Positions 15,978-26,922 of a stretch of DNA of 64,000 bases are shown one piece after another. Each line of letters opens with the position of its first letter. Position 1 is the stretch's first letter. The position numbers were made by a program, and so were the translations under genes. The stretch lies in NCBI GenBank assembly GCA_936450465.1, contig OW388291.1:34820656-34884655 (forward strand), in the 5' to 3' direction. The notes under the pieces were generated by a model. It was not told where the DNA came from. It did not search any database and saw only the letters and a list, made by a program, of their open reading frames with translations. The DNA is from Gibbula magus. Lineage: Eukaryota; Mollusca; Gastropoda; Trochida; Trochidae.

Positions 15978-16582
15978 GCGATCTATGTCAATGAATCATT
16001 GAAGCTGTGGTGTATGGAGTAGTGATATAGAACCCAGCGATCTATGTCAATGAATCAATGAAGCGGTAGTGTATGGAGTAGTGATATAGAACCCAGCGAT
16101 CTATGTCAATGAATCAATGAAGCTGTAGTGTATGGAGTAGTGATATAGAACCCAGCGATCTATGTCAATGAATCAATGAAGATGTAGTGTATGGAGTAGT
16201 GATATAGAACCCAGCGATCTATGTCAATGAATCTATTAAGATGTAGTGTATGGAGTAGTGATTTAGAACCCAGCGATCTATGTCAATGAATCAATGAAGC
16301 TGTAGTGTATGGAGTAGTGATATAGAACCCAGCGATCTATGTCAATGAATCATTGAAGCTGTAGTGTATGGAGTAGTGATATAGAACCCAGCGATCTATG
16401 TCAATGAATCAATGAAGCGGTAGTGTATGGAGTAGTGATATAGAACCCAGCGATCTATGTCAATGAATCAATGAAGCTGTAGTGTATGGAGTAGTGATAT
16501 AGAACCCAGCGATCTATGTCAATGAATCAATGAAGCTGTAGTGTATGGAGTAGTGATATAGAACCCAGCGATCTATGTCAAT
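15521..16582 (+). repeat. 18-monomer (1,062-bp) block inserted in the third higher-order unit
   Basis: The third 1,829-bp unit is interrupted by 1,062 bp = 18 x 59. Most of the inserted monomers match a block starting near 9,031: the rare variant GTAGTGACATAG is at 9,061 and 15,610, a distance of 6,549 bp = 111 x 59. The first inserted monomer does not match. This is a register-preserving transfer or unequal crossover within the array. Confidence 0.75.
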
Positions 16583-19500
16583 GAATCAATGATCCTATTG
16601 TGTATGGAGTAGTGATATAGAACCCAGCGATCTATGTCAATGAATCAATGATCCTATTGTGTATGGAGTAGTGATATAGAACCCAGCGATCTATGTCAAT
16701 GAATCAATGATCCTATTGCGTATGAAGTAGTGATATAGAACCCAGCGATCTATGTCAATGAATCAATGAAGCTGTAGTGTATGGAGTAGTGATATAGAAC
16801 CCAGCGATCTATGTCAATGAATCAATGAAGCTGTAGTGTATGGAGTAGTGATATAGAACCCAGCGATCTATGTCAATGAATCTATTAAGATGTAGTGTAT
16901 GGAGTAGTGATATAGAACACAGCGATCTATGTCAATGAATCAATGAAGATGTAGTGTATGGAGTAATGATATAGAACCCAGCGATCTATGTCAATGAATC
17001 AATGAAGCTGTAGTGTATGGAGTAGTGATATAGAACCCATCGATCTATGTCAATGAATCTATTAAGATGTAGTGTATGGAGTAGAGAGATAGAACCCAGC
17101 GATCTATGTCAATGAATCAATGAAGCTGTAGTGTATGGAGTAGTGATATAGAACCGAGCGATCTATGTCAATGAATCAATGAAGCTGTAGTGTATGGAGT
17201 AGTGATATAAAACCCAGCGATCTAAATCAATGAATCAATGATCATATTGTGTATGGAGTAGTGATATAGAACCAACCGATCTATGTCAATGAATCAATGA
17301 TCCTATTGTGTATGGAGTAGTGATATAGAACTCAGCGATCTATGTCAATGAATCAATGAAGCTGTAGTGTATGGAGTAGTGATATAGAACCGAGCGATCT
17401 ATGTCAATGAATCAACGAAGCTGTAGTGTATGGAGTAGTGATATAGAACCCAGCGATCTATGTCAATGAACCAATTAAGATGTAGTGTATGGAGTAGAGA
17501 GATAGAACCCAGAGATCTATGTCAATGAATCAATGAAGCTGTAGTGTATGGAGTAGTGATATAGAACCCAGCGATCTATGTCAATGAATCAATGATCATA
17601 TTGTGTATGGAGTAGTGATATAGAACTCAGCGATCTATGTCAATGAATCAATGATCCTATTGTGTATGGAGTAGTGATATAGAACCCAGCGATCTATGTC
17701 AATGAATCAATGATCCTATTGTGTATGGAGTAGTGATATAGAACCCAGCGATCTATGTCAATGAATCAATGAAGCTGTAGTGTATGGAGTAGTGATATAG
17801 AACCGAGCGATCTATGTCAATGAATCAATGAAGCTGTAGTGTATGGAGTAGTGATATAGAACCCAGCGATCTATGTCAATGAATCAATTAAGATGGAAAG
17901 TATGGAGTAGAGAGATAGAACCCAGCGATCTATGTCAATGAATCAATGAAGCTGTAGTGTTTGGAGTAGTGATATAGAACCCAGCGATCTATGTTAATGA
18001 ATCAATGAAGCTGTAGTGTATGGAGTAGTGATATAGAACCGAGCGATCTATGTCAATGAATCAATGAAGCTGTAGTGTATGGAGTAGTGATATAGAACCC
18101 AGCGATCTATGTCAATGAATCAATTAAGATGTAGTGTATGGAGTAGAGAGATAGAACCCAGCGATCTATGTCAATGAATCAATGAAGCTGTAGTGTATGG
18201 AGTAGTGATATAGAACCCAGCGATCTATGTCAATGAATCAATGATCATATTGTGTATGGAGTAGTGATATAGAACTCAGCGATCTATGTCAATGAATCAA
18301 TGATCCTATTGGGTATGGAGTAGAGAGATAGAACCCAGCGATCTATGTCAATGAATCAATGAAGCTTTGGTGTATGGAGTAGAGAGATAGAACCCAGCGA
18401 TCTATGTCAATGAATCAATGAAGCTGTAGTGTTTGGAGTAGTGATATAGAACCCAGCGATCTATGTCAATGAATCAATGAAGCTGTAGTGTATGGAGTAG
18501 TGATATAGAACCGAGCGATCTATGTCAATGAATCAATGAAGCTGTAGTGTATGGAGTAGTGATATAGAACCCAGCGATCTATGTCAATGAACCAATTAAG
18601 ATGTAGTGTATGGAGTAGAGAGATAGAACCCAGCGATCTATGTCAATGAATCAATGAAGCTGTAGTGTATGGAGTAGTGATATAGAACCCAGCGATCTAT
18701 GTCAATGAATCAATGATCATATTGTGTATGGAGTAGTGATATAGAACTCAGCGATCTATGTCAATGAATCAATGATCCTATTGTGTATGGAGTAGTGATA
18801 TAGAACCCAGCGATCTATGTCAATGAATCAATGAAGCTGTAGTGTTTGGAGTAGTGATATAGAACCCAGCGATCTATGTCAATGAATCAATGAAGCTGTA
18901 GTGTATGGAGTAGTGATATAGAACCGAGCGATCTATGTCAATGAATCAATGAAGCTGTAGTGTATGGAGTAGTGATATAGAACCCAGCGATCTATGTCAA
19001 TGAATCAATTAAGATGGAAAGTATGGAGTAGAGAGATAGAACCCAGCGATCTATGTCAATGAATCAATGAAGCTGTAGTGTATGGAGTAGTGATATAGAA
19101 CCCAGCGATCTATGTCAATGAATCAATGATCATATTGTGTATGGAGTAGTGATATAGAACTCAGCGATCTATGTCAATGAATCAATGATCCTATTGTGTA
19201 TGGAGTAGTGATATAGAACCCAGCGATCTATGTCAATGAATCAATGAAGCTGTAGTGTTTGGAGTAGTGATATAGAACCCAGCGATCTATGTTAATGAAT
19301 CAATGAAGCTGTAGTGTATGGAGTAGTGATATAGAACCGAGCGATCTATGTCAATGAATCAATGAAGCTGTAGTGTATGGAGTAGTGATATAGAACCCAG
19401 CGATCTATGTCAATGAATCAATGAAGCTGTAGTGTATGGAGTAGTGATATAGAACCCAGCGATCTATGTCAATGAACCAATTAAGATGTAGTGTATGGAA

Positions 19501-21678
19501 TAGAGAGATAGAACCCAGCGATCTATGTCAATGAATCAATGAAGCTGTAGTGTATGGAGTAGTGATATAGAACCCAGCGATCTATGTCAATGAATCAATG
19601 AAGCTGTAGTGTATGGAGTAGTGATATAGAACCCAGCGATCTATGTCAATGAATAAATGAAGCTGTAGTTTATGGAGTAGTGATATAGAACCCAGCGATC
19701 TATGTCAATGAATCAATTAAGATGTAGTGTAAGGAGTAGAGAGATAGAACCCAGCGATCTATGTCAATGAATCAATGAAGCTGTAGTGTATGGAGTAGTG
19801 ATATAGAACCCAGCGATCTATGTCAATGAATCAATGAAGCTGTTGTGTATGGAGTAGTGATATAGAATCCAGCGATCTATGTCAATGAATCAATGAAGAT
19901 GTAGTGTATGGAGTAGTAATATAGAATCCAGCGATCTATGTCAATGAATCAATGAAGCTGTGGTGTATGGAGTAGTGATATAAAACCCAGCGATCTATGT
20001 CAATGAATCAATGAAGCTGTAGTGTATGGAGTAGTGATATAGAACCCAGCGATCTATGTCAATTAATCAATGTAGATGTAGTGTATGGAGTAGTGATATA
20101 GAACCCAGCGATCTATGTCAATGAATCAATTAAGATGTAGTGTATGGAGTAGAGAGATAGAACCCAGCGATTTATGTCAATGAATCAATGAAGCTGTAGT
20201 GTATGGAGTGGTGATATAGAACCCAGCGATCTATGTCAATGAATCAATGAAGATGTAGTGTATGGAGTAGTGAAATAGAACCCAGCGATCTATGTCAATG
20301 AATCAATGAAGCTGTAGTGTATGGAGTAGTGATATAGAACCCAGCGATCTATGTCAATGAACCAATTAAGATGTAGTGTATGGAGTAGAGAGATAGAACC
20401 CAGCGATCTATGTCAATGAATCAATGAAGCTGTAGTGTATGGAGTAGTGATATAGAACCCAGCGATCTATGTCAATGAATCAATGAAGATGTAGTGTATG
20501 GAGTAGTGATATAGAACCCAGCGATCTATGTCAATGAACCAATTAAGATGTAGTGTATGGAGTAGAGAGATAGAACCCAGCGATCTATGTCAATGAATCA
20601 ATGAAGCTGTAGTGTATGGAGTAGTGATATAGAACCCAGCGATCTATGTCATTGTAGCTGTAGTGTATGGAGTAGTGATATAGAACCCAGCGATCTATGT
20701 CAATGAATCAATGAAGCTGTAGTGTATGGAGTAGTGATATAGAACCCAGCGATCTATGTCAATGAATCAATGAAGCTGTAGTGTATGGAGTAGTGATATA
20801 GAACCCAGCGATCTATGTCAATGAATCAATGAAGCTGTAGTGTATGGAGTAGTGATATAGAACCCAGCGATCTATGTCAATGAATCAATTAAGATGTAGT
20901 GTAAGGAGTAGAGAGATAGAACCCAGCGATCTATGTCAATGAATCAATGAAGCTGTAGTGTATGGAGTAGTGATATAGAACCCAGCGATCTATGTCAATG
21001 AATCAATGAAGCTGTAGTGTATGGAGTAGTGATATAGAATCCAGCGATCTATGTCAATGAATCAATGAAGATGTAGTGTATGGAGTAGTGATATAGAACC
21101 CAGCGATCTATGTCAATGAATCAATGAAGCTGTAGCGTATGGAGTAGTGATATAGAACCCAGCGATCTATGTCAATGAATCAATGATCCTATTGTGTATG
21201 GAGTAGTGATATAGAACCCAGCGATCTATGTCAATGAATCAATGAAGCTGTAGTGTATGGAGTAATGATATAGAATTCAGCGATCTATGTCACTGTAACT
21301 GTAGTGTATGGAGTAGTGGTATATAACCCAGCGATCTATATCAATGAATCAATGATCCTATTGTGTATGGAGTAGTGATATAGAACCCATCGATCTATGT
21401 CAATAAATTTATGATCCTATTGTGTATGGAGTAGTGATATAGAACCCAGCGATCTTTGTCAATGAATCAATGATCCTATTGTGTATGGATCAGTGATATA
21501 GAACCCAGCGACCTATGTCAATGAAGCTGTAGTGTATTGAGTAGTGATATAGAACCCAGCGATCTATGTAAATGAATCAATGAAGTTGTAGTGTATGGAG
21601 TAGAGATATAGAACCATACATAGGTATTGTACAGTAGAGGACCAGTGGTAGGAGAGTATTGAGGAGTGACAGACTAAC

Positions 21679-21776
21679 CGTGCAGCTGAGTACCGGGAAG
21701 CTGTTAGCTAGGAGCTGGGGGGTGGCCGCTGGACCTGAATGTTGATGTCCGCTGTGATCGTGGCCATGGTGGTGGT
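21679..21776 (-). CDS. Candidate exon 3 of an unrecognised minus-strand gene (His-rich)
   Basis: On the minus strand a strong acceptor (TTTTTACATTGCTAG) precedes an open, GC-richer segment. It begins at reading phase 1 and encodes a His-rich stretch (HHHGHDHSGHQHSG) followed by PAATPQLLANS. A possible donor, G|GTTAGT, ends it at 21,679; without splicing the frame stays open until a TGA inside the satellite at 21,577. The phase agrees with the exon at 26,157-26,184, which ends with one spare base, so the junction codon would be Asp. The product is not recognised. His-rich stretches often bind metal, but that is inference. If the donor is used, the rest of the gene lies beyond the satellite, which would then sit inside an intron. 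Confidence 0.45.
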
Positions 21777-22147
21777 CTAGCAATGTAAAAACACATAACC
21801 GTTCTGAAACATCACTTTACATACCCCGTATATATGCTCTTATATACACATTATGTACACCTGGAGTATATTTGCATATAGGATTAAAATTGTTTTTACT
21901 TTATGTATTTATGTGTAAATGTTACATTTTTAAAACAGTTGTCATTAATATTTTACACTTTCTCTTCTTTTCAAAAATGTGGATTATATTATGTAGAGGC
22001 GTTGAACATCTGACAATTATGTTTGAACAATTAAAATGTTCTAACTTATATTGTTTTTTTAAAATCATGTAGGGTTCATATTATTCATACAAAGACCCAG
22101 AACACAATGTCACGCCCGTTGATGATATCGCTTTTAATAAATCTACA

Positions 22148-22180
22148 ATGTTATTACACATTGACATTTTGTAATAACAT
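22148..22180. repeat. Perfect 11-bp-arm inverted repeat
   Basis: ATGTTATTACA (22,148-22,158) and its exact reverse complement (22,170-22,180) are separated by 11 nt. It stands beside the CRE-palindrome cluster, in the putative second intron of the candidate His-rich gene. A second, weaker hairpin (9-bp arms GTATTTAAC / GTTAAATAC) is at 22,363-22,392. Confidence 0.7.
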
Positions 22181-22199
22181 CACGTCCTGCCGATTGACG

Positions 22200-22490
22200 T
22201 GACGTCATAATGACATTAATATGACGTCACCATATTAGCGCTGCGGTCGCAGTGGAGTGTCCCATTTGTGGACGAGTTCGTGGGATTTAAATCAGTAATA
22301 AATAAAATACTAAACTCGGTTCCGTTTAATAACATATTTATGAAACTCTTGAGATGGTATTTGTATTTAACTCGCTTTCGCTCGTTAAATACCAAACCAC
22401 ACACTCGTTTGAGAAATATGCTATTAAAAAAGAAAATCGTATTCTCTATATCAACATGACGTGAGATTTCCGAACAATGTTATGACGTCA
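22200..22490. promoter_or_regulatory. Cluster of three TGACGTCA palindromes
   Basis: The full 8-bp CRE/ATF palindrome occurs at 22,200-22,207, 22,222-22,229 and 22,483-22,490, and half-sites (TGACGT, CACGTC) lie nearby. Three perfect copies in 291 bp of AT-rich sequence is unusual. The motif is the known CREB/ATF site. Whether it is used here, or belongs to an unrecognised repeat, cannot be told. Confidence 0.4.
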
Positions 22491-22577
22491 CGATTCGTCA
22501 ATGTGTAACCTTAACCTTTAAGCGCAGCAACGTCGGGGAGCCAGTCTGTGACAGCCGTTTGTTTACATTATTCCAAA

Positions 22578-23097
22578 TAAACTGACTAGCAAAAGAAACC
22601 TAACACCCCAGTTGGTTTTATCATATCTTTTATGTTCAATTCGAAATATCTTATGTTTTCGAAGTCGTACTCTAAAACTGAAAAGTGCAGGCGTTTAGTC
22701 ATCAGCCAAGGAATAATTCTATGTGGTTTTAATTTTTTGGGGAAAAAAATGAAATTTTAAAGTAATAAATTCTTCCAAAGTTAACTTGGATAAAACATAA
22801 CTGTTTATCGACATATAAGACATCTGCTAAGTGAAAATCAATGAATGTGCCTCATTCTGCACACATTTACAACATTATAAACATGGTAGGGGTCATGTTG
22901 GTGTAAAACTGATTTTATACCCCTTGGTCCTTTCAGTGACTCTAACTCTGCATGTTTGAAAAAAAACGAGTATGATTGTTTGTCGAGTCAGTCAACATTG
23001 AACATCATATCTCGCTTCTATCATATCAATTTGTTTTGTTATTTTTACTGTATGAGTGAAACAATGGGGTGTTAGGTTTCTATTGCACCTCAGTTTA
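22578..23097. mobile_element. 520-bp MITE with 33-bp imperfect terminal inverted repeats
   Basis: The left end 22,578-22,610 (TAAACTGA...AGAAACCTAACACCCCA) and the reverse complement of 23,065-23,097 match over 33 bp with four mismatches. The inner 17 bp are perfect. There is no coding capacity. Its central part (GTGAAAATCAATGAATGTGC to GGTAGGGGTCATGTTG) recurs at about 52,910-52,985, so this is a dispersed family. The superfamily is not assignable by eye. Confidence 0.75.
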
Positions 23098-24822
23098 GTC
23101 ATATCTTCGATAATAAATAAACATTATGTTCATGATTATGTCGTACCATATTTACGACAAACTTTCCACGCTAGTCATAACTCGGACCAGTCTCCAGCAC
23201 TGGCTAGTTGAAGCTTTGCCGCATGTCCTGAATGTTTCTGTGCTAACGAATCAGACCCACTATGCATTTCAGGTGCAGCACTCTGCTTTGTTAGCACGAA
23301 TTAGTGAAATGATGCAAGGCTTAAAGTAGCCAGTGTTGACGACTGGCGCGAGTTATCACTTTTGAAGTTAACACAAGCTCGGCATATACCAATATTTCTG
23401 CACTGGTGTCGTAGACATAATCAATTATGACTTGAGCACTCGTATAACATCCTCTATTTACTCCTATTCCCAAACTGCCTTTAGTAAAACTAACAGAGAT
23501 TGGTGTTAACAGTTTAAATTAAAGCGAGATGTATATTTAATAAAGTAACTTAAATGCTAGAAAACAAATATTTGTATTCAACATTGTAAAATTATTCAAC
23601 AATGAAGCAGCAGGGGTTACTTCCTTATTCTGGAACAGAAGAGATGTCTTGATGTGCGAAAGTCAACTTATGCTGCGTTTACATGACACCTATTTGCCTC
23701 CAGGGGTAAAATACCCCCGGGAGCTAATTTACCCCCAGGGGCAAAGGGCAAATCAAGTTGCGTTTACATGGTTTTAAAGACATGGGGGTAAATACAGTAG
23801 CATCATCATTATCAAACCTTTCTAAATACTGAGGAGTCACTTTGTGCTATCACCCATCAAGAATTACCATGATAACACTTCTTTGGTAGCATGGTCACCT
23901 CTACAAAGCAGCTAAGAGTGCTGGGGTTATCTTGCAAATTATTTCTCAAGCTCATTTTCTGAAAATGGTGGTCAGATTTAAGCTCATCAGGCCAGAAAAA
24001 ACACAACACAACATTGCATGACATCCGGTGTCCGTCCGTAAAACATTTGCATTATCATCTCTTCACAAAACAAATAGCTTCAGAGTGTGAAAACCTTAAT
24101 GTAAAACATGTGCATTTGGTTACTCTATTGCCACAAAGAAAGTTATCAGTTGATGACATGCATATGTGCTTCTTTCAAATCCACTCTTCGCTAACAGTAA
24201 CACACATACAAATGTATGTGATAAACTACTGATGTTTCATTTCGTCCTAGAACTTGAGATATCTGCATATCCTATGGGGTTGTTTATTCAAAGTAACATA
24301 GTACTGTGACCAATACACTTACTGCAAATTATAGGAATCTATTTCCCATTACAAACTTTCAAATTTCAGATATGTTTTACAGTTCAATGATATAAAAGTT
24401 GATAGTTTACTACAAACAAACAGGTTTCGACAAAACACAGAACGCATATTTCATGACCAAGAGCTTACAAACTGCCACAGCTCAGCAGCGAAAGAATAAA
24501 TCTGAATTGCTGCAAACTGAGTGATTACTCGTATTAATATTTTCTTATTCTGCGACAATATATACAATAAAAACAAGCTATATATTTGTCAGAAATTATT
24601 ATTGAATATATTGTAGTGAATATGGAGGGTACCTACAAAGCGGTTTACTCGTACAAAGATAGCTGATAGTTATTTTTGGTAAAAAATCAGTTCCATTACA
24701 ATTTCATTCTTAATTTCTTAAAATGTCAACTCGAGTAATTTTTCTTTGAAGATATCTGTCACAAAATCTACTTTTGTCATGTCGAGAGTGAATAATGCAG
24801 TCAAATTACCGTAAAGTTCCAG
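23098..24822. other. AT-rich stretch without a recognised gene
   Basis: No convincing exon on either strand. A 68-codon frame at 23,126-23,329 (+) has no recognisable motif and no splice support. At 23,674-23,770 a direct repeat of TGCGTTTACATG flanks a GC-rich imperfect inverted repeat (TGCCTCCAGGGGTAAA / TTTACCCCCAGGGGCA), probably a transposon remnant. Sequence near 24,020-24,060 (GGTGTCCGTCCGTAAAAC) also looks like dispersed repeat. Confidence 0.4.
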
Positions 24823-25504
24823 AACATAACATAACTTTATTACGCTCAGGCCGAGAACCTCGGCATATGAGGTACAAAATGACAGTATAATACATAATGA
24901 TAGCGGATTAGTGATTAGCCGAAGATTTTACAATTTGCATTATAATTTTACAAAATTAACTAAGTCTTTTTAATACAGATATTCTTTTACACATGAACAG
25001 TTTCTGAAATTTAAGTATGTTGGGACTTTTTGACAATAAATGTGGTATGTACAAACTTCTTTGTTCAGCAAAGTATGAACAAATAAAAATATAATGGAAT
25101 TCATCTGCAACATCATCAGTTAAACACAATTTACATTTTCTTTCAGATAAAGGTATCTTATTCCATCTTCTCTTTTCAATTGGCAAATAGTGGCATGATG
25201 TACGAAATAGAAGTAATGGGATTGCTTGACATTGGGGTAGGGACGTTAAATAATTTTCAATGTTCAAATTGAGGTTTCAGAACAGAATAAACTTCACCCT
25301 TTTTGGGTTTTTTTTTACTTCAGACCTCCAAATTTGTTTAGCATTATCAGTTGAAATGGAATGAGCAGTTGTTTTGAGCCAGGAAGATGAAATAGAATAT
25401 TGAGATAGCCATACAGAACTTAAACCTATGTCGTTAAGGGTATTTTTGAGAAAATTAAATCCAACCAAAAATGTAATTACCCATATTATAAATGTTATAT
25501 ACAA
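24823..25504 (-). pseudogene. 3' end of a non-LTR retrotransposon (LINE), 5'-truncated
   Basis: Read on the minus strand, this is the C-terminal end of a LINE ORF2. The reading frame runs from 25,504 to 24,956 with one in-frame TGA at 25,277-25,279. Family landmarks visible are HYLPIEKRRW, then a Cys-His cluster CKLC...DEFHYIFIC, the usual segment after the reverse transcriptase in many invertebrate LINEs. The short 3' UTR ends in AATAAAG followed by an ATGTT repeat tail near 24,823-24,843, as expected for the element's terminus. No reverse transcriptase core is present, so the copy was truncated on insertion. It lies in the putative intron of the candidate His-rich gene, on the same strand. 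Confidence 0.8.
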
Positions 25505-25974
25505 TGGAATAAATAATATAAGCTATTTTACTAGCTTTATGTTTTATTTTTGAATATTGGGGGTGGTTAACTTTTTTCCATATTTATATTCTTAATTCTG
25601 GTCCGGAAAGGAAGCTTCTCGTCACTTTTGGTAATGTGATAAAAAATTAAGCACACTTTTTTAAAAACATTATTGTGTGGCGAAGTTTCTATATAGCAAT
25701 GTGCATTCTACAATGTTTGTTTGATACATGTACAAATGTTCATGAAAATAAAATGAACAATTATCAAGTTATTGTCAGGAAACGAATAGCCCGTACTGAC
25801 GGATGTTCAGACTGAACTCATTGTTGTACTCTTCCCCAACTTCTTTGTTACCTCATTTCTTAAATGCAGAAAATCAAACTATTAAAAAGATATTCATTCA
25901 AATTCAAAGTTCTACCGTTCCTCTGAATTGACTCATTGCAGGTGAAAAGCTCCTACCTTAAAGAAAAAAGTGAG
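25505..25974. other. AT-rich stretch, nothing recognised
   Basis: No open frame, splice-bounded segment or repeat stands out. It lies between the LINE fragment and a SINE-like fragment. Confidence 0.4.
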
Positions 25975-26105
25975 CATGGCTCACATATATACCCCCGCCA
26001 TCCCGGGGTTAGCTTGCGGGCTTTCTTCCTGCCAGAATACTAGCAGTCGTGATATAAGTGAAATATACTTGAAAGCAGCGTTAAACTCCAATTCACCCCA
26101 CCTTC
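25975..26105 (+). mobile_element. Possible SINE 3' fragment
   Basis: The segment AGTCGTGATATAAGTGAAAT...GAAAGCAGCGTTAAACTCCAATTC resembles the 3' part of short retroposons common in gastropod genomes (from memory; not searched). A GC-richer head (CCCCCGCCATCCCGGGG) precedes it. Clear tRNA-type A and B boxes are not visible, so the 5' end is missing or the identification is wrong. Confidence 0.35.
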
Positions 26106-26156
26106 ACCTCACCTGTCACTGTATGGTTTATGAAATGCTAAGGGTTTGATACTTAC

Positions 26157-26184
26157 CGTGTGGTTGGGCTTTAGCAGTCTCCAA
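26157..26184 (-). CDS. Candidate 28-nt micro-exon 2 of the same gene
   Basis: Minus strand: the pyrimidine-rich acceptor CTTCTGTTCAG is followed by 28 nt encoding LETAKAQPH plus one base, then a consensus donor GTAAGT. It enters in phase 0, as needed after exon 1, and leaves in phase 1, as needed by exon 3. An alternative acceptor 11 nt upstream (CAACAG) gives a 39-nt exon, but that form shifts exon 3 into a frame that stops early, and its peptide is less convincing. No long ORF exists here; the call rests only on splice signals and phase. Confidence 0.4.
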
Positions 26185-26788
26185 CTGAACAGAAGCTGTT
26201 GAAAAATCATGAAAAAATTAATTGATATTTTTATAAAATATGGAGTTGATGCAAACACAAATTTAAAACAAGGTAAGTATACGTAAGTATTTGTTTTGAC
26301 TTAGAATATCTGTTCACTTATTGTATTGGTTAATGATTTTCATTGTAGATATAAAGATAAAAAATATGACGCAAATGAGTCAGTCTAAATCTGCAATTAA
26401 ATTATATATTTTGTGTAAACATCAGTTAATCAATTATTATCATAATATTCTTATCATGTCCTTCACAAACATGAGACTAACATCTTGTTCCAACTTTGAT
26501 TCCATTTAGTTCAAACATATATTTGAATAATCAACATTTTAACATGTCTAAAGATATACCAAAATTGATTTTAATGTAAACATTCGAAATAAATAAACTG
26601 TCAAAATATAGTGCGAGTTGTACAAAGTGTTAATTGAGACAAAAGTGATAAAAAGAAAGTCAACTACCTGCACAGAGGGATATAAAAACACTCCCCCAAA
26701 ACATATCTCCAGGTACTCCGGTAACAATGAGGAGAAATTCCGGGTTATTTACCTGTATGTGGGGACTGATAATTGATGTTTTACTTAC

Positions 26789-26842
26789 GTAGCGGATATA
26801 GCTGTCGGCCAATCGTTTCTCGATTTCCTGCAATGATGACAT
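26789..26842 (-). CDS. Candidate first coding exon of the same gene
   Basis: Minus strand: ATG at 26,842 opens 18 codons (MSSLQEIEKRLADSYIRY), which end exactly at a consensus donor GTAAGT in phase 0. The peptide looks like an amphipathic helix and has no signal peptide, so a cytosolic or nuclear product is likely. A TATATATA box lies 73 bp upstream. Joined to the two downstream candidate exons it gives at least 60 residues: a charged helix, then a His-rich region. I do not recognise the family. The intron to exon 2 is 604 bp and that to exon 3 is 4,380 bp. Confidence 0.45.
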
Positions 26843-26914
26843 CTGTCTTTCTTGAGTAAGTAGTTAACTAATCACTCCTCGGAAACGATCCATAACAAAA
26901 TGCTTAGAGACAGG

Positions 26915-26922
26915 TATATATA
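26915..26922 (-). promoter_or_regulatory. TATA box of the candidate His-rich gene
   Basis: On the minus strand CTTATATATACC lies 73 bp upstream of the ATG at 26,842. That leaves room for a start site about 30 bp downstream and a leader of roughly 45 nt. A nearby TA/TG microsatellite (about 26,949-26,972) is an alternative reason for TATA-like sequence. Confidence 0.35.

Larger units (their letters stand above)
1..21613 (+). repeat. 59-bp satellite DNA array (about 367 monomers)
   Basis: Head-to-tail tandem array with one orientation throughout. The period is 59 bp, read directly from the first rows (unit starts at 1, 60 and 119). The conserved part of each monomer includes the motifs GGAGTAGTGATATAGAACCC and AGCGATCTATGTCAATGAAT. 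A variable centre defines subtypes: AAGCTGTAG, TCCTATTGTG, TCATATTGTG (usually with AACTCAG) and TTAAGATGTAG (usually with GTAGAGAGATAG). About nine monomers are 51 bp long (for example near 1,352, 2,586, 3,410, 6,290, 6,394, 7,629, 8,448, 20,650 and 21,290). Stop codons recur in all frames, so the array codes for nothing. Copies become irregular from about 21,280, as expected at an array edge. The left end is outside the window. A centromeric or heterochromatic role is possible but not shown. Confidence 0.98.

Noticed and set aside
1..21613. CRISPR-like array of regularly spaced repeats
   Set aside because: Repeat and spacer cannot be separated: the whole 59-bp unit is conserved, variants are few and shared between units, and the context is eukaryotic. 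It is a satellite.
1..21613. TGAATCA in every monomer as an AP-1 type binding site
   Set aside because: It differs by one base from TGAGTCA, and its recurrence follows from the tandem repeat, not from selection on a regulatory site.
23126..23329. 68-codon frame as a small gene
   Set aside because: No motif, no splice or promoter support, and AT-rich sequence gives such frames by chance.
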